Assembly: GCF_904849725.1 (NCBI RefSeq)
Contig: NC_058519.1
Coordinates: 24,907,267-24,971,266 of the forward strand
Direction of reading: 5' to 3'
Length of the DNA stretch: 64,000 bases
From: Hordeum vulgare subsp. vulgare
Taxonomy: Eukaryota; Streptophyta; Magnoliopsida; Poales; Poaceae
Positions 1 through 13,256 of the stretch are shown here, one piece after another (the first letter of the stretch is position 1; each line of letters begins with the position of its first letter). The position numbers and the translations under genes were made by a program. Under the pieces are notes generated by a model. It had not been told where the DNA came from. It ran no database searches and saw only the letters and a list, made by a program, of their open reading frames with translations.

Positions 1-326
1 GGTTTTGGTACAAGTTTCCTATGGAAGTGCTAGCCAGATCTGTTAGCTTTGTCCATCGATCAACACAAAGGTGGTGGACACAAGAGAATAACATACACGC
101 AAGATTTTTTGGTGCTCTGTTCTCTGCCGGCGCCTCTTAGCCGGAGCGTTTTATTTCTTCTCTATTTCTCATGCCACACAAATGAACTTGTTGCAAAGGC
201 TTAAACAATTAAACATGCAACACACGCCGGCTTGATCCGTTTTATGCTCTCCAATAACTACACGTAAACACACGTCATGGCTTGTGCAGCATCTCCACAA
301 CGGCCGCCTTGGGCAAATGTCAGAGT
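1..326. other. Non-genic left edge
   Basis: I see no coding region, RNA gene or terminal repeat in this stretch. It may belong to a larger element that begins outside the window, but nothing in the bases shows this. Confidence 0.4.
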
Positions 327-329
327 TTA

Positions 330-1806
330 GAGCATCTCTAGTAGAACCCTCAAACCCTTGAATCTAAAACCAGTTTTAAGGGTTGAGAATTGACCTTTTT
401 GACACTTTTAAGGGTTGAAAAACAGAGACAAAGAATAGAACCCTTCCGTTATAAGGGTTGGGTTTGAGGGTTCTAGTCTTTGCCCCAACCCCAACCCTTA
501 AAACTGTCATTTCATATATCACACATTTCATCACATTTCATCATATGACATATCACAAATTCAATCACATTTGACATAAAACAATAATCATTCTAGTTAT
601 TATTACACCACCGAATAAAACAATAATCATTCAAATTATTACAACAATGCTTGAGCAAATTACAATAATTGTTCGAATCAAATAGGACATAAAAAAGTAA
701 AACAAAGATACATCATGGGCCAATGCGGTGCCCATCCAACTGCCAGTGGTGCTTTACTAGATCATGGGCCAATGCGCCGCCCAAGTCTGGTATGTGCATC
801 ATTTGCTACTGAGTATGATAATAATTTGTTCAACAGAAAAGAAGAATACACACTAATCAACTTGCTATAGCTGAAAGAATAGCATATCATCATAGGGAAA
901 TGTGGGTGAGGCAGGAGGGAAAAGAGTTGTGCCTTCTTTATTTACATTCTCATCTCTTTATGGTCAAACAAAATTATCCATTAAAACATGTTGAGTGCCT
1001 GATTGCTTGTTTCTCTTTTTTTTTACCCAGCATAAGAAAATTCAGGAAAACAGAGGATATGGATTTACATACATGATTCATGGCCATAACATGGAAACTT
1101 GTCTTTTGATTTGCCAAATCATGTGCGAATTTTACAGAGCCACATGACTCTGAAACTAATATTCGAACTGAAGTTGCATGAACAGAAAGAGGTGGGAAGG
1201 AAAGAACGGACAGGAACCAGGTCCAAAAATTCAGAGCCAATCTTGCAACGCAACGAACAGAGAAAAGTGAGGTCAAATCCCTGTTGTGGATGGGATCAGG
1301 GCCATTGGGCACCCTCCTCGCGCTGTCCTGGAACGCGGCCGGCCCTCTCATAGCACCACCAACCAGGCACGCGCTCTCCTCTGTTTCTTCTTTCTCCGGC
1401 GGGGGTGTGGGCTACGACGACGCTGGCTGGCTGGCTGGCTGCTGCGGCGGGGCGCGCGGAGGGGCGGCGGACGGGCCGGCTGAGATGCGGAGGGGCGGCG
1501 GCCGGAGCGCGGAGGGGCGGCGGACCGGCGGCGGCGGCGGCGGATTCGGGGGAAGAGACGAGCGCGGGGAAGCAACTTCCTCCAGCACGAATGTGGAAAT
1601 GGAGTGCGGGTTGGGGGGGGGGGGAGTTTTTCCTCCCAACCCTCACTTCTACAGGCTGGAAAGGCGTTTGAGGGTTGGACCTTTAATTTTTTTTACAGGT
1701 TTAAAGGTTTAAGGGTTTTAGTCTACGTCGTTTTTTCGACGAAAACTGTAAAAAAATACTATTATTTTTAAGGTTTGAGAGTTTGATGGTTCTACTAAAG
1801 ATGCTT
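330..1806. mobile_element. Harbinger-like non-autonomous DNA element, 1.48 kb
   Basis: The left end reads GAGCATCTCTAGTAGAACC and the right end is its imperfect inverse (GGTTCTACTAAAGATGCTT). Both are followed inward by related AAACCCTTAAA-type subterminal sequence. The trinucleotide TTA flanks both ends (327-329 and 1807-1809), as expected for the 3-bp TWA target duplication of PIF/Harbinger elements. No transposase is present. The middle (about 1300-1620) is very GC-rich with GGCGG runs and a G10 tract; open frames there have no recognisable domain. The superfamily rests only on the 3-bp duplication. The element at 47779-54622 has very similar ends. Confidence 0.65.
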
Positions 1807-1809
1807 TTA

Positions 1810-3511
1810 TAAGTTTAAGTTGACATGCCAATGCGCTACCCGTACCAAATGAAACAGAAGTACTTAATAACTTGTCGTTTTATTGTCCAACTTGACGCCA
1901 TAGAGCGCGGCGTCTCCTTATGGATCGAGGCACAACCAAACTGTCGACAACCATAACGAGTCATAGAGTTTGGCTGCAGCGACAAAAATACACTCGGCAA
2001 AAATGTGGAGACTCAGATAAAGAGCATGATTCAAATAGTGGATGTTATGCGCTCATTGGTTACACTACAAACGCGAAGCCGCTCATGATCATAGCGACGA
2101 TGTTACGTTCGCGTGGTTGAGTTAGCGAGCGTACGTCGTGCCGGAGAAGTTCTACGTGAACGTTCTTATTCAAGTGCACAAAATAATTTAGGCTGATAAA
2201 CTTGAAGTCTTCTGTACATGAGAGAAGTCACACTCGTTCGATTGGACAAGGGAGAGAACCCCGGTCACCTTGGCAACGAATTCAAGACAACAAACATGTA
2301 AAACAAATATACTCAGTATAATACTCCTAAACACATGAACACAAAATATTTCTTCATGCCCCTTCATAATAAAGAAATAGACTTTTTAAAGAATATGTCG
2401 CCCATGCTGATACATGGCCTGTGTACGTACCGCCTATGCACTACGTGATGTACGTTTCATACCCAAATCCTATTTGGTGACTTTGTCATTTTTTTCTTCT
2501 TTGTAATCTTCAAAAAATGTGTGACGCGGGAGATTCAAACTCAACTCTTAAGGTTTACTTCAAGTTCAAGTAACCAACCGGGACAAGTTACTTAGTGTGT
2601 CCACTTGCTTCCTTTTATGCTTCTTATGTACGCATTTATAAATTCGTGAATGTTCAGACCAGTTTTTTTTTTTTTGCGTGTTTTTGCAAATCGGGTTTAA
2701 TTTTTTTTAAGCTGTTTCATTATTTTACGTTCCTCATTTTCATTTTTTTTCTGTTTTTTCAAATGTGTGAACTTTTTAAAATTAAAAATAATAAGTTAGT
2801 GATTGTTTCTCAAATTTATGAATCTTTTTCACTTTGTAGGAAATTGATTGCAACATTTTTAGTGAAATTTTATTGTAAATCCTTCCAAAAAATTAAATAT
2901 GTTAACATTTTTTAAATTTCATACTACTTTTTTTCAAATACGCGAAGGCTTGGGCTGGCCCTACAAGCGCGTTCCGCTCCGTGGAGTGTTGCCGAACAGG
3001 GCCTAAGACACCGAAGTTTGCAAAACCACAACAGGCTTGTTTAAAAGCCATCAAGGAATTAAAAACACAGTAATACAGTGCCATGAGACATGTTGGAACC
3101 TATAGGAGATAAACCACAAGAATTCCCCCAAACACTACAGGGGCAGCAGTGACTAGTTAATGGCCAATGATCAGCTAATGTATGCACACTGAGGCTGTTC
3201 TGCAAATTCTTCTCCCGTTCGGTATCATGACATGAACGCCAGTTCCAATTGGATACCATGATGTCAACATTTCACAAGTCTCTCGACTTCGAAGAAGCTT
3301 TACAAGAAAATAAAAGGAAAAGGATACAACCAAGACTCAACCAGTTTCCATTTTTGGTCGCATCGCTATCAACGAAAAGATGTTCCACCTTCCCTTCACA
3401 CATTCGTCTAACTCTCTGCGCCATACTCTTGCTACTGTAAGCTTCTCACGCATGTACCAAGTCAGATAACTACGACAAACAAAAAGATCAGAAAACCTGA
3501 TGCAGCCGGTT
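1810..3511. other. Intergenic DNA downstream of SRT1
   Basis: No gene is recognisable. About 2640-2930 is T-rich low-complexity sequence. The last 250 bases or so probably hold the 3' UTR of the leftward-reading sirtuin gene, but no polyadenylation signal stands out clearly enough to call. Confidence 0.4.
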
Positions 3512-6500
3512 CTAGCACTTTAGCTTCTTTGCTGGCGCGGGGTAGCCACTAGCGCCCTTCACCAGCCGTTTGGTAAGGTTGTTGCTAGTACTGCTGCTGC
3601 TGTTAATCCAATTACCCTTGGGATCAGCCACCTTGAGATCTTCAGCGTCGTACCTGACAATGTTGGTCACAAACGCATGTATAGATGTCTCTGCTCTAGG
3701 GAGGCTCTCCCTTTCAAGAATTGACTGCTGCCCGGCACGAGACTGGCGCTCTGCAGTACACTTCATCTCCTGCAGGACTAGGATTCTATCCCTAACAAAG
3801 CTCTCCTTTTGCTTCTGCATGGATCACATTGAAATTGTATGGTAAGCAAAACGTGTAGACCTACTCAATGTTAGCCAACGTGTTCACACGGCATTATGCA
3901 AAATGACCAATCTGTAAAAGAACGATATAGAGAAAGGTACCAAGTAGTCAAGAAAATTAGGTCACACCACAGAAAATGGGCGAAGGGGGTGTTTTCCACA
4001 AATTTAGCTCTCTGGAGTAGCTATGATCGGTCATGTACAATTGCGATGGTATTTCTTAAATTACACCTCTTTATAGCACCAGCCTCTATGTTTCATGTGT
4101 TTATATGTGTAGTTCGCACATGCAAGATAAGAACAGTAGGAACCAGCTAGTTTCTGCCTGTTACTGGTCCTCCTGATCTGAGCGAGATGCAGTACAAAAG
4201 GGATGGGAGCTAATATGGAGAAAGAAGAGTTTTCAGTTTCCCTGAACACAACTCCACACGTAAGTGAGGATAAAGGATGGCTGTCCATAAGTTTTGAAAA
4301 CCCATGTTGCATCAGAAGTTCAGAACACACAAACACACCCCAAAAAAAAACGGAACCATCATGTTAACCACCTACCACCTCCTAGTTCGTTGCAAAAGTT
4401 TTAAACTATAGTCAACTTTGGTCAGCAAAGTTCGAAGATAAAGGTTTCCAGTAGCTGCTAACCTGGAAATTAACATGGCATTCAACTGACGAGCTTGAGC
4501 AGCCATAACCATCACTGAAGTTCAATGTCAGCAACATGGAAAATATGCTAGTCATTGATGTTTCCCTACAGAAGTAGGCAATTTCCTGATTTGAAGCATG
4601 GCACATAATATTTGAAAATTGAAACATTTATTTCTCTGCATGACCAGTTGGCACATATTGACTGGGAGATTTTGCAATCTCCAATATACCTCTGCAAAGA
4701 AAACGGTTGCTCCATAAGCACTACAGGCTTCATGTCAGATCTATCTGGGAAGGAAACCTGTTGATGAATAAGAAATTTTTGACCATATATCAGTAACAGA
4801 AGTATAGAAACCATACTTCCATTGTGCAAATCACAGTTTCTGGGTAACTGTAGTGATTATTTAGTTAGTCCACACAAACTGTGATCCAGATCTTGCAAAT
4901 ATATACTAGATTACAGGCAATGGTAACACTATAACTTTGATTCAATTGATTTTTAACAAAATAGTATTTGAAAAAAATGCAATATCCTTAGTCTTACAGG
5001 AGCATTTAATGGCATGAAATAAGCACACTAGTACACAAACAATGTGGATATATCGTTTTTCATAACCTCGATTGACCGAAGAAATGACAATGGTGCTCGC
5101 ATGCCATGAACACTTGTTACTCGCAGAGTCCATCTTACACATTTCTCTAAACAGAAGAAAGAGATAATGCAGTATGAGAGGCAAGTGATTAAAGATATTT
5201 TCATACAAAGCCAGTTAAAGCACTTAGCTCTCCCAGGATAGTTGCACAGGAGGAACTTAATAACAAATTAAAATTCATTTCCAACTTGTAAAGGAAACAT
5301 ACAGAAATTTATATACAACACTTGGTAGTTTCACTGTTTATATGGTGACCATAGGGTTTGCAAAGAGTTTTATCATCTTCAGTTGCTCAAAATCTTGTTA
5401 ATGGGGCAGTTTTGAAGATGACAGCATTCAGTTTTGTCACTAACCTTGACTGGTTGTATGTAACTACAAGAATTTTAAAGAACTAGGTAAGGATGAAGAT
5501 TTAAGAAATGGTGAGACGACCCTACTTTTGACTGTGTGCCGAAGAAGAAGTTGAATGAAGTCAATACGTATATATGGAGGAATGCGTAGACTCAGAATGT
5601 ACATAACTCCAGCAATGACCTGTGTTGACATGGTTAAATTACAATAGCAAGGAAAAATAATAGCAACAAAGGAAACTGAACAGAAACAGACACCTTATCC
5701 ACCAGCCCATGGATGACAAGGCTTGCTTTTTTATCTTTCGGAGTTGCCTGAAAGAGAAGATTTTGTAAAGCAATCAGAATGCATACTTATCGCGGGTTTA
5801 TCAAATGCCATGAGAGAGTTGCAGTATTTTGGATTTACTATCCCAAAGATGTATATATTGCGCTGGTGTTCTTTATATGCCAAAGCAAACAGTGTTTCAT
5901 TATATTCCATCTAGAGCATTATTTATTAAACTCTAAATCAGATAAATATCCTTTGTTCAATTTTACATATTTAATCGGCATATTACAATCTGTTAAGGCT
6001 GCAAAAACCAGTTCCTAGGAAATCATAAACATGGAAAGTCATCTCCTTCAGTTTACACCTTTGGACTGAATCTGGAATCCAAGTTCAAAATGCCATGTCC
6101 CAAAAATAAATTTGAGTCAAACTTGAATTCAAATTTCAAAACCTCAATTTTTGAATTGTTCAGATTTTATATTTAAGTGGCTTGAATCAAAAAAATTATT
6201 AAGGCCTAACAAAACAGCCAAATAAACAACACATGGAATTTCTAAAATGGTCTGACGGAGTTTCAGTCATTTACAGAGGTAAACAGTATATGGTGGCATA
6301 TAAGAGTTGAAACATAGTTTGGTGCTACTTCAAACATCCCAACTTAAAAAATAACAGACGTAGCATTATTATTTTTGACTGATTTGTAACAAAATTTGCA
6401 TATAAAACAGACGAGTTGGTGCTTCTCTTTGGTCCATACTTAAGAAAGACAACAATATGTTTGTATTTAGTTGTGCACACCTGAAGATTAACAATAGCAA

Positions 6501-9500
6501 CCTTTCCCCCGTTCTTGATTGACAACAAAGGCATATTACATGCAGGAGTAATCTGCAAGCTGCACATTACTGGATATTAGAAAAGAAACAAGAACAGAAT
6601 CATGGCTAATTATTATCATAAAAAATGTTCAACCTGCTACCCCGAAATTAACAATGAACTAACACAAAGCAACAATGGTCAGATTGATCAAATGAGAGGG
6701 AGATAGGACACAATGCCTCTCACTGGATCATAGGCAAAAACAACAAGTATATAGCAATAGCCGTAGCACAGTCCATGCACAGAAAGGGAGGAGATAGAGG
6801 ATCTCAAATTCTTGACTACTGTATATGCTAAACATGCACTGAAGACTGTTGAGACTCAATCATGTATTTATCTTTTAATGCACCAAAAGTGACTGGAAAA
6901 TATTAGTCGGAGTATAGTTTCATCCAGATCAAAGCTCCATTCTTTAAAGGAGCAAGGACTAGATCACTCATTGAAGTAGAACTATGCACAGACTGGTATC
7001 CGTCGATCTCATGCAGCAGCTTAGGTCACTGACCATTATTATATCTAAATTTAGGATGTTTTTTTGGTGCAGCTTCAACATACAACGGCCTGATGAAAAG
7101 CTTTGCATTCTTGAAAGATGTGTGTATTTCATTCTGGTTGTTGCCCATCTTGGTCTTTTAAATAACTTTTCTTACCTATCTATGCATCGAGACACAAAGC
7201 TTTTTGCGCTTTCTCAAGAGGGAGAAAAACATGTATCGTTGGCAAGCATTTTCGACACAGTTTGGACAGGCTACAACCATGCCCACTGAATTGCTGTTTT
7301 TCTCACTTCCAATCTTTCTTGGCGCCAGACACTTTGGTGATGGTAGTTGGGGGTGCTTATTTAGCAGTGCCAAATGACTGGATCATCTTTGCAACTTAGT
7401 AAATGATGGTGCTTGTTGTACATGTGACCGTTTGCTCAAGCGAATAGTCTTGCACCATCATCAGGATCAAAACTAGCGTCAGATTTACACGAAAGGAGGA
7501 ACTACACAAATCCACTCTTCCAAGGCTCCAAGCACGTCGGCAAAGAAACAGGGATCATAAATTATAACTATGATATACTAAATTTGCAGTTTCTGGCAAG
7601 GTTAATCATACATGTATATAACTAATAGTGCATTCAAATTTTGATGCATCTATATAGACTTTTGTATAACTATTAATCGAACAATCGATTTTCCTAGATT
7701 AAAGATGAGAATCATGCTTACTAAAAACTGTTTGTTGGCGTATTGGAAAACAGTTTGAAGCAAATGGCACCTGGACAGTTTCCCAAACTAAAAAAAAAAG
7801 TACAGCAACTAGCTACAGTAAGTATGCAGCCCTCGTTATTTGCCTCCATGATATGTACAATAATGTGGCAAAGAGCTCGGAGGGTTGATCATTAAATAAA
7901 CGAGTAACATTAGTTGGCAAGTGACAGTGTTTGTAACCATTTAATTTCAGTGATGAAGAAGGAAACTGTGAAGAAAACTGCATCTATTGCGTGAAGGTAG
8001 TATGACAAACCTAGTTCCTAGACATAGAACAAGATCAGCTGTTCGACACTGCTCCTCGGCAGAATACATCTCCTCAGGGGGTAACGCATCCTGGAAATCA
8101 ATGGAATTATTAATGAACTGAGCCAACTTCAAAGAAGATACACAACAGTTCATGTCTCTCTTTTCATTGTTAAAACATTTTACCTGGAGAGCATGACATA
8201 AATACCTTTCCACTGTTAAACATTTTATTTTGAGATCACAACACCTAAAAAAGTATTTCTAGCAAACATATTATAATAATCAAGTAAATTCACCTAGTAT
8301 CATCCTAGCTGTGAATCTTGAAGTTAATTTTGAGGTAATACTGTCTTTAGTGATTGATTTCAAAATGGGATATTTGTGGGCATGGAGGCAAATTATAACC
8401 ATTTTGGAATAGAGACAGACAAATTTTGGATCGGAGGGAGTAGCACAGATTAAGCAAGTGCAACACTAAAATAGTAATATCATGTATCGTCTAACAGAAT
8501 TTTTAGTTCAAAAAGAAGCATTTTCTTGGTAAAACACGTCGAGATAAAAAAGACATTGTAGCTCTTAAGTGTGTACCTCCCAATCAAGAACTGTATCTTT
8601 TAATCTAGCTCCACAGTTCTTGTCAGCACAACGCCTTGGAGTATCCTTCAGTCCTATTGTCTCTATTTCAAAATCACGAAGGTACCTTCATAAAGAGGAG
8701 GGATTCAGGAAGAGCTATCTAAATAAACCAACAGAAGAAAAAGGAACTAATTTGGTGTTTCCCTAAAAAAAATACTCCCTCCGTCCGGGATTACTTGTCA
8801 CAAAAATGGATACAAATGGATGTATCTAAAATTAAAATACATCTAGATACATCCATTCCTACGACAAGTATTTCCGGACGGAGAGAGTATAATATAAGCA
8901 GGGCAAGATAAATCGTACTCCGTTTTACAGCATGGGCAGACCTCCTTGAAAGAATTCCCATGCAATTCAGACAGCTTCTCCCTTGGGAAGCCAGAACGCA
9001 GATGTAGGCTGTCAACATTCTAGCAAACACAACCTCCATAAGCCTTGTACAAGCTCAAATTAAATGGATAGCATAAATACGATTGTGGTAAATGCAATTT
9101 GTTCACGAACAAAAATAATATTGTAACAGAGGACATGCTTAGCAGTAAAATCTGTGAAACACAAAACATGAGCTCGAATATTCAAACTGGTATGTTACAA
9201 GTCTACTTTTAGTACGGTAATTAGTAGAACAAGTATCTGCAGCGCATATAAACTAATTTTGCAACAGAGCAAAAGTTTCCTAAGAGTTAACATTGCAATA
9301 GTGAATCGGAGGAAAGTTCCCTAAGAGTTAACCTTGTAAAAGTGACTCGGAGCAACAACAAAAAAATTCGATAAGAATTAACCTTATAATGGTTAATAAT
9401 AGCAAGTCATTGGTAGTGGACACAGATACCAATACAAATCCCCGTATACAGTACATTCAGATGAAATATGCACCTGGCTTATGACAAACTTTAGGAGACC

Positions 9501-11258
9501 TGCTCTTTCCAATTCAACTAAAGCCATATGAGTCAAGGTTGGAGCAGCTCGGTGAAATGGGAGCGAAGCATCAGGAACACCTTTTCCTGCACGCTACAAA
9601 ACAAATGTGATATATATACAACTGATTATTCATCCAAATAATGGTTTATCATGAAATGTAGCAACTTCATTATAAGAAATAATATACTCCCTCCGTCTCA
9701 AAATAAGTGTCTTAAGCTTAGTACAAATTTGTACTAGAGCTTATACAAAGTTGAGACAGTTATTTTGGGACGGAGGGAGTAACTACTTTATGAATAAGTA
9801 TTGTTCGCTAACATAGTAAAACTTCATAATTACATAAAGCTTTTGGGGGTAACTAGGTCGGATAACAATACGGGAAACTAACTGATCCATAAATCATGCA
9901 TTTAAAAATGAATTACAGTGCACTCAAGTAAATTAAAATACATCATGTTTGCAGCCAAGCATCGCAATATAATCTAAAGAGAGACAGATTCAAGCATGGA
10001 AGGGAACCATAATAATAAGAAGCAACAGAGCCTACCTGCATAGTCCACACACCCTTTGGGCCTCGGAAATCAGGTATGCCTGATGAAGTTGATATTCCTG
10101 CTCCAGTAAACACCACTAGATGCTTACTCTGAAACAATCAGAGCTAGTTTATTGATAGTGCTACATATAAAACCCGAGTAGAAATTTAATTGCCATCCAT
10201 TCATGGTAAGTTGGTAACCCAACCTTTTGCACCATAACTGCAAGCTCTTCTATCTGCACCATTAATCCAGCAAAAGGAACATTTAAACAGTGTTTTCTTC
10301 AGAGAAGAATATTGAGTAGTAAGATAATAACTTAATATCATAAAACGGAGTTTGACAAGTGAATAGGACAAAATCACCCCCCCTCCCCGACCCCAAAAAA
10401 CATTTGTCATAATTTTGATTGTTGACAGTAATGGTATCAATCTGGTGGCGTGTCCTCAACATCAGAAAACACCCTTGTAAAAATAACAATGCGATCTTAA
10501 GTTAGTTTTCCCTGTTCTCTAAACACTTTATGCCCTTCAGTAGCTAATAATTAGACTCCTGGATTGGACTACAAACAATTCCTCAGCATGAGGGGATGGT
10601 ATTATGCACTACAAACCATACTGAAGGGTGTGCAGGTGGCATGTTCTGCCTGAAATTATCACACAAGGTTAGAAACCATGCAACCAACGATAGGCCAGGC
10701 AAGTTTCACAAAACCGCAATATCTGTTTCCTTCATTTATTCAACTATATAACCAATGTAATGGTAACGGGATATAATTTGAAATGCAGTAGCTACTCATT
10801 CCCCAAAACACTGGTTCTTTCATGCATAATTGTTCCAAATTTGATATTATTTTATAGAACTTATCTAACCACAACTTCTCCAACACTACTAATTTTATAG
10901 CGGTGGCACACATGGGTCTTGATTGCACAAAACACCCAAAAAACGCTAAGGTAAAAGGAGAGGAAACAAATATTTCTCTCTTTTGAGACCCATGTGCGGT
11001 ATACATTTTTAGCTAATCATAACTGATCACAACACCAAAAAAGTTACGCATGCAATAATTAGCCTAACAAAAGGGAAGCATAAAGCCATAAAGACATGTC
11101 ACTTACAGCCTGAGCAAACAAAGCGAAAAAAGGATTTGGGAGTAGGCAAAACAATCAACCTTCCCTTGGAGGAGTTTGGGGGAGTCGAACTTCTCAGGCA
11201 TGCCCACGGTGCCCACATCCTCTCGGTAAGACAGCTTCTCTGCATAGCCTAGCGACAT
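3512..11258 (-). CDS. SRT1: SRT1, SIRT6-type NAD+-dependent protein deacetylase (14 exons)
   Basis: Coding exons on the minus strand, in transcript order: 11258-11160, 10253-10224, 10128-10036, 9593-9474, 9019-8919, 8685-8577, 8090-8011, 6559-6481, 5747-5694, 5619-5526, 5146-5067, 4757-4690, 4565-4463 and 3814-3512. Every junction has GT/AG ends, and the phases join into 470 codons plus TAG with no internal stop. The start was chosen because [14 protein letters not shown] is the conserved plant SRT1 N terminus; in-frame ATGs further upstream are not conserved. Sirtuin motifs are present: [15 protein letters not shown] (NAD binding), ISQNVDSLH, the catalytic His in ELHGNSF, zinc cysteines in CPCC and CADKNC, and LCLGTS. 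Plant SRT1 proteins are nuclear class IV sirtuins that act on histone H3 and restrain stress genes and transposons. The C-terminal 150 residues are the plant-specific extension. Two Stowaway MITEs sit in introns. The gene looks intact. Confidence 0.95.
8775..8887. mobile_element. Stowaway-type MITE in an SRT1 intron
   Basis: This 113-bp element has CTCCCTCCGTCCGG / CCGGACGGAGAGAG inverted ends and TA on both sides (8773-8774, 8888-8889). It lies in the intron between SRT1 exons 5 and 6. The TA duplication and end motif are diagnostic of Tc1/mariner-derived Stowaway MITEs. The copy is almost palindromic and could fold into a hairpin in the pre-mRNA. Confidence 0.88.
9687..9779. mobile_element. 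Stowaway-type MITE in an SRT1 intron
   Basis: A 93-bp element with CTCCCTCCGTCTCAAAATAA and its inverse at the other end, flanked by TA at 9685-9686 and 9780-9781. It lies in the intron between SRT1 exons 3 and 4. Confidence 0.88.
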
Positions 11259-11585
11259 CTCTCGGCTCTTCTTGAGCTTCTCCAAACCCGTTGCTGTCTT
11301 GTTCGATCTAAAAGAAGCAAAATGATTGTTCATTACAGTAATTATTCTGTGGACAACAGTATTTGATAGGGGAATTTGATTGTATATCACTTTCTACTTC
11401 AGCACTTGATCTATACCACCTTGTACATTGTAATTAGTAAAGTAGCACTTACCACTTAGCTAAAACCACATTTGCACGCTTGAGCAGTTTTAAGCACAAT
11501 GAGTAACTAGTCACAAAAGTGAAAAGATCACGTTGCCCTTATGGCAATTCATCAAACTGGGCAACTTAGAGCAAAAAAACATGAC
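11259..11585 (-). promoter_or_regulatory. Upstream region of SRT1
   Basis: Sequence upstream of the SRT1 start. A possible 3' splice site (GCTTCTTTTAG, near 11310 on the minus strand) lies about 50 bases before the ATG, so a 5' UTR intron is possible. I see no clear TATA box or first exon, so the transcription start is not fixed. Confidence 0.35.
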
Positions 11586-12321
11586 TCACCCCTCACCCTG
11601 CCCGAGCTGAGCAGGGCCCATCTCCTCCAACACGGCAAAAGCCGCCCGCCGTCGCACCTCCCCTGCCACGGCCGCATTCCGCCTCGCCGCCATTGTGAAT
11701 CTCCTTACTCCATCACATTCCATCCCACCGCCACCACGCCTCTCCCACACACAGTCAGGCACGTAGAGGTCAGTACCATCGAGGTCACTCATCTCCCTCT
11801 CATCCGCCTCCTCGACACACGACTCATGCCGACGTACCGAGCCCCCAAGAAGGAATGTCACCTCCTTGAAATTGCCCAGTGGTCGGCGGCGTGATTCCAA
11901 GGCCGCCTCGCGCTTCTTCCGCAGGATGGCGGCCTCCAATTTGGAATTGGCCTCAGCGACCTCGCGCTCCTGCGCTCTCACGGCGTCGAGGTCAGCAAGC
12001 ACGGCCTTTAGTGCGGCCTTGTCCTTGGCGAGCTTGCGGTTGCGCGCATCAAGGACGCGCGACGGCCTCAAAGTCGGCCCTGAGGCAGGAGTTGGCGAGG
12101 TGGGCCACGAGCTCCCTGCCAGAGAGGAGAGCAAGCTCGTCCTGGGAGACGAAGGCCATCCTGTCCTGCGGCCGGAAGGCGGTATGCGGCTGCAGGAGCT
12201 TGGCTGAAAAAGGCCCTAACAAGTAGGGGATTGGGTCAAACAATTGTTCCCCCAAAAATTCCATCTTTGCATAGGCGAGGTGATCCATCCCCCCTCCCCC
12301 CCACCCCACCGGCAGGTTCAT
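11586..12321 (-). pseudogene. Frameshifted coiled-coil protein ORF, unknown family
   Basis: Two overlapping minus-strand frames read as one protein broken by a frameshift near 12062. The upstream part (12321 to about 12062) includes FVSQDELALLSGRELVAHLA. The downstream part continues with a charged, alanine-rich coiled coil (around KLAKDKAALKAVLADLDAV) and an arginine-rich tail that stops at 11586. The two halves make sense only when joined. I do not recognise the family. It sits head-to-tail upstream of SRT1 and beside GC-rich repeats. It is probably a gene relic or captured fragment, but a real gene with an unusual splice there is not excluded. Confidence 0.4.
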
Positions 12322-12671
12322 GACACTACATCAACGCCGCCTACATAATTCTCCCCAAATGTCGAAACCCCATGAATTTCTACTTGGCCGGGGAGCTTAC
12401 CGACCAGATAGGCGAATCAAGTGCAGATCTCAAGTCCAGTCTGCCCCGGCAGCGGAGGGTGCGGTATCGGACCAGCGAGCGGCGGGGGGAGAGGAGGGAC
12501 GGTGGGGGAATGGAGACGGCGGGCAGGCAGAGCGGCGGCGGTGGGGTGAGGGGAGGGGGGGGGGGGGTGTGGAGTGGGAGGGGGGCAAGACGAAGGCGAC
12601 GAGAGCGAGAGGATGGCTGGGTTTTTTTTTTTTTCTTGAGGGGTGAGGATGGCTGGCTTTTTTTTTTGAGC
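12322..12671. other. GC-rich low-complexity spacer
   Basis: No supported gene. There are purine-rich stretches, a G11 run near 12548 and two T-runs, each followed or preceded by a GAGGATGGCTGG copy (about 12609 and 12646), which suggests a local duplication. Confidence 0.4.
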
Positions 12672-12679
12672 TAAGAGAG

Positions 12680-13246
12680 ATACCTGGCCAAACGCGTCGG
12701 CCCGGCCCGCCGCAATCGTGCCAGACACGGCACGGCCCGCTTGGGCCCGATTAATATACGGGCCGTGCCGTGCCGGCCCGCGTGTCCGGGGTCCAGGCCC
12801 AAGCACGACACGTGGCCTAATCGGGCCGGCCCGCGGCACGCTGGCTGATTTTATTGAAAAAAAAATCCCGCCAATCCCGTCCAGATCGCGCCCCTCTCAC
12901 GCCCAGATCCCGCCAGCTGGCCGCGTTGCGCTGCGCGCCCTGCCCAAATCCTGCCGCATTGACCGCAGATCCCGCCCTTTCCCGCCCCCGCTCCCGTCCT
13001 TTCCCGCCTCTCGCGGCTCGCGCCAGTTGGTCGCGTCGCGCCGCACGCCTGTAGGCCCGGTACGGCCGCTCCCCCACTCGGCTCCCCCATCGCTCCCTAA
13101 TCGTGCCGGCACGCGGGCTCGGGGTGGTAGCCCGGGAACGGCCCACGGCGTGCTCGTGCCTGGCCCGAGCACGATTAGCCCGTGTCGTGCCTGGCTTGCG
13201 GGCAGTCGGGCCGGCCCGGCAGGCACGACCCGTTTGCCCAGGTTTG
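12680..13246. mobile_element. hAT-like non-autonomous element, GC-rich
   Basis: Identical 8-bp sequences TAAGAGAG flank it (12672-12679, 13247-13254), which fits a hAT target duplication. The ends are imperfect inverted repeats: ATACCTGGCCAAACG on the left, CGTTTGCCCAGGTTTG on the right. The subterminal DNA is dense in GGCCGTGCCGGCCCG-type palindromes. Long open frames here are a by-product of the GC content; no transposase is seen. Confidence 0.7.
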
Positions 13247-13256
13247 TAAGAGAGGC

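Noticed and set aside
1284..1712. Overlapping open frames in all directions
   Set aside because: GC-rich core of a non-autonomous Harbinger-like element; Gly/Ala/Pro/Arg-rich translations without homology.
8290..8442. A further Stowaway MITE ending GATCGGAGGGAG then TA
   Set aside because: Only the right end is recognisable; no matching left end with TA could be found.
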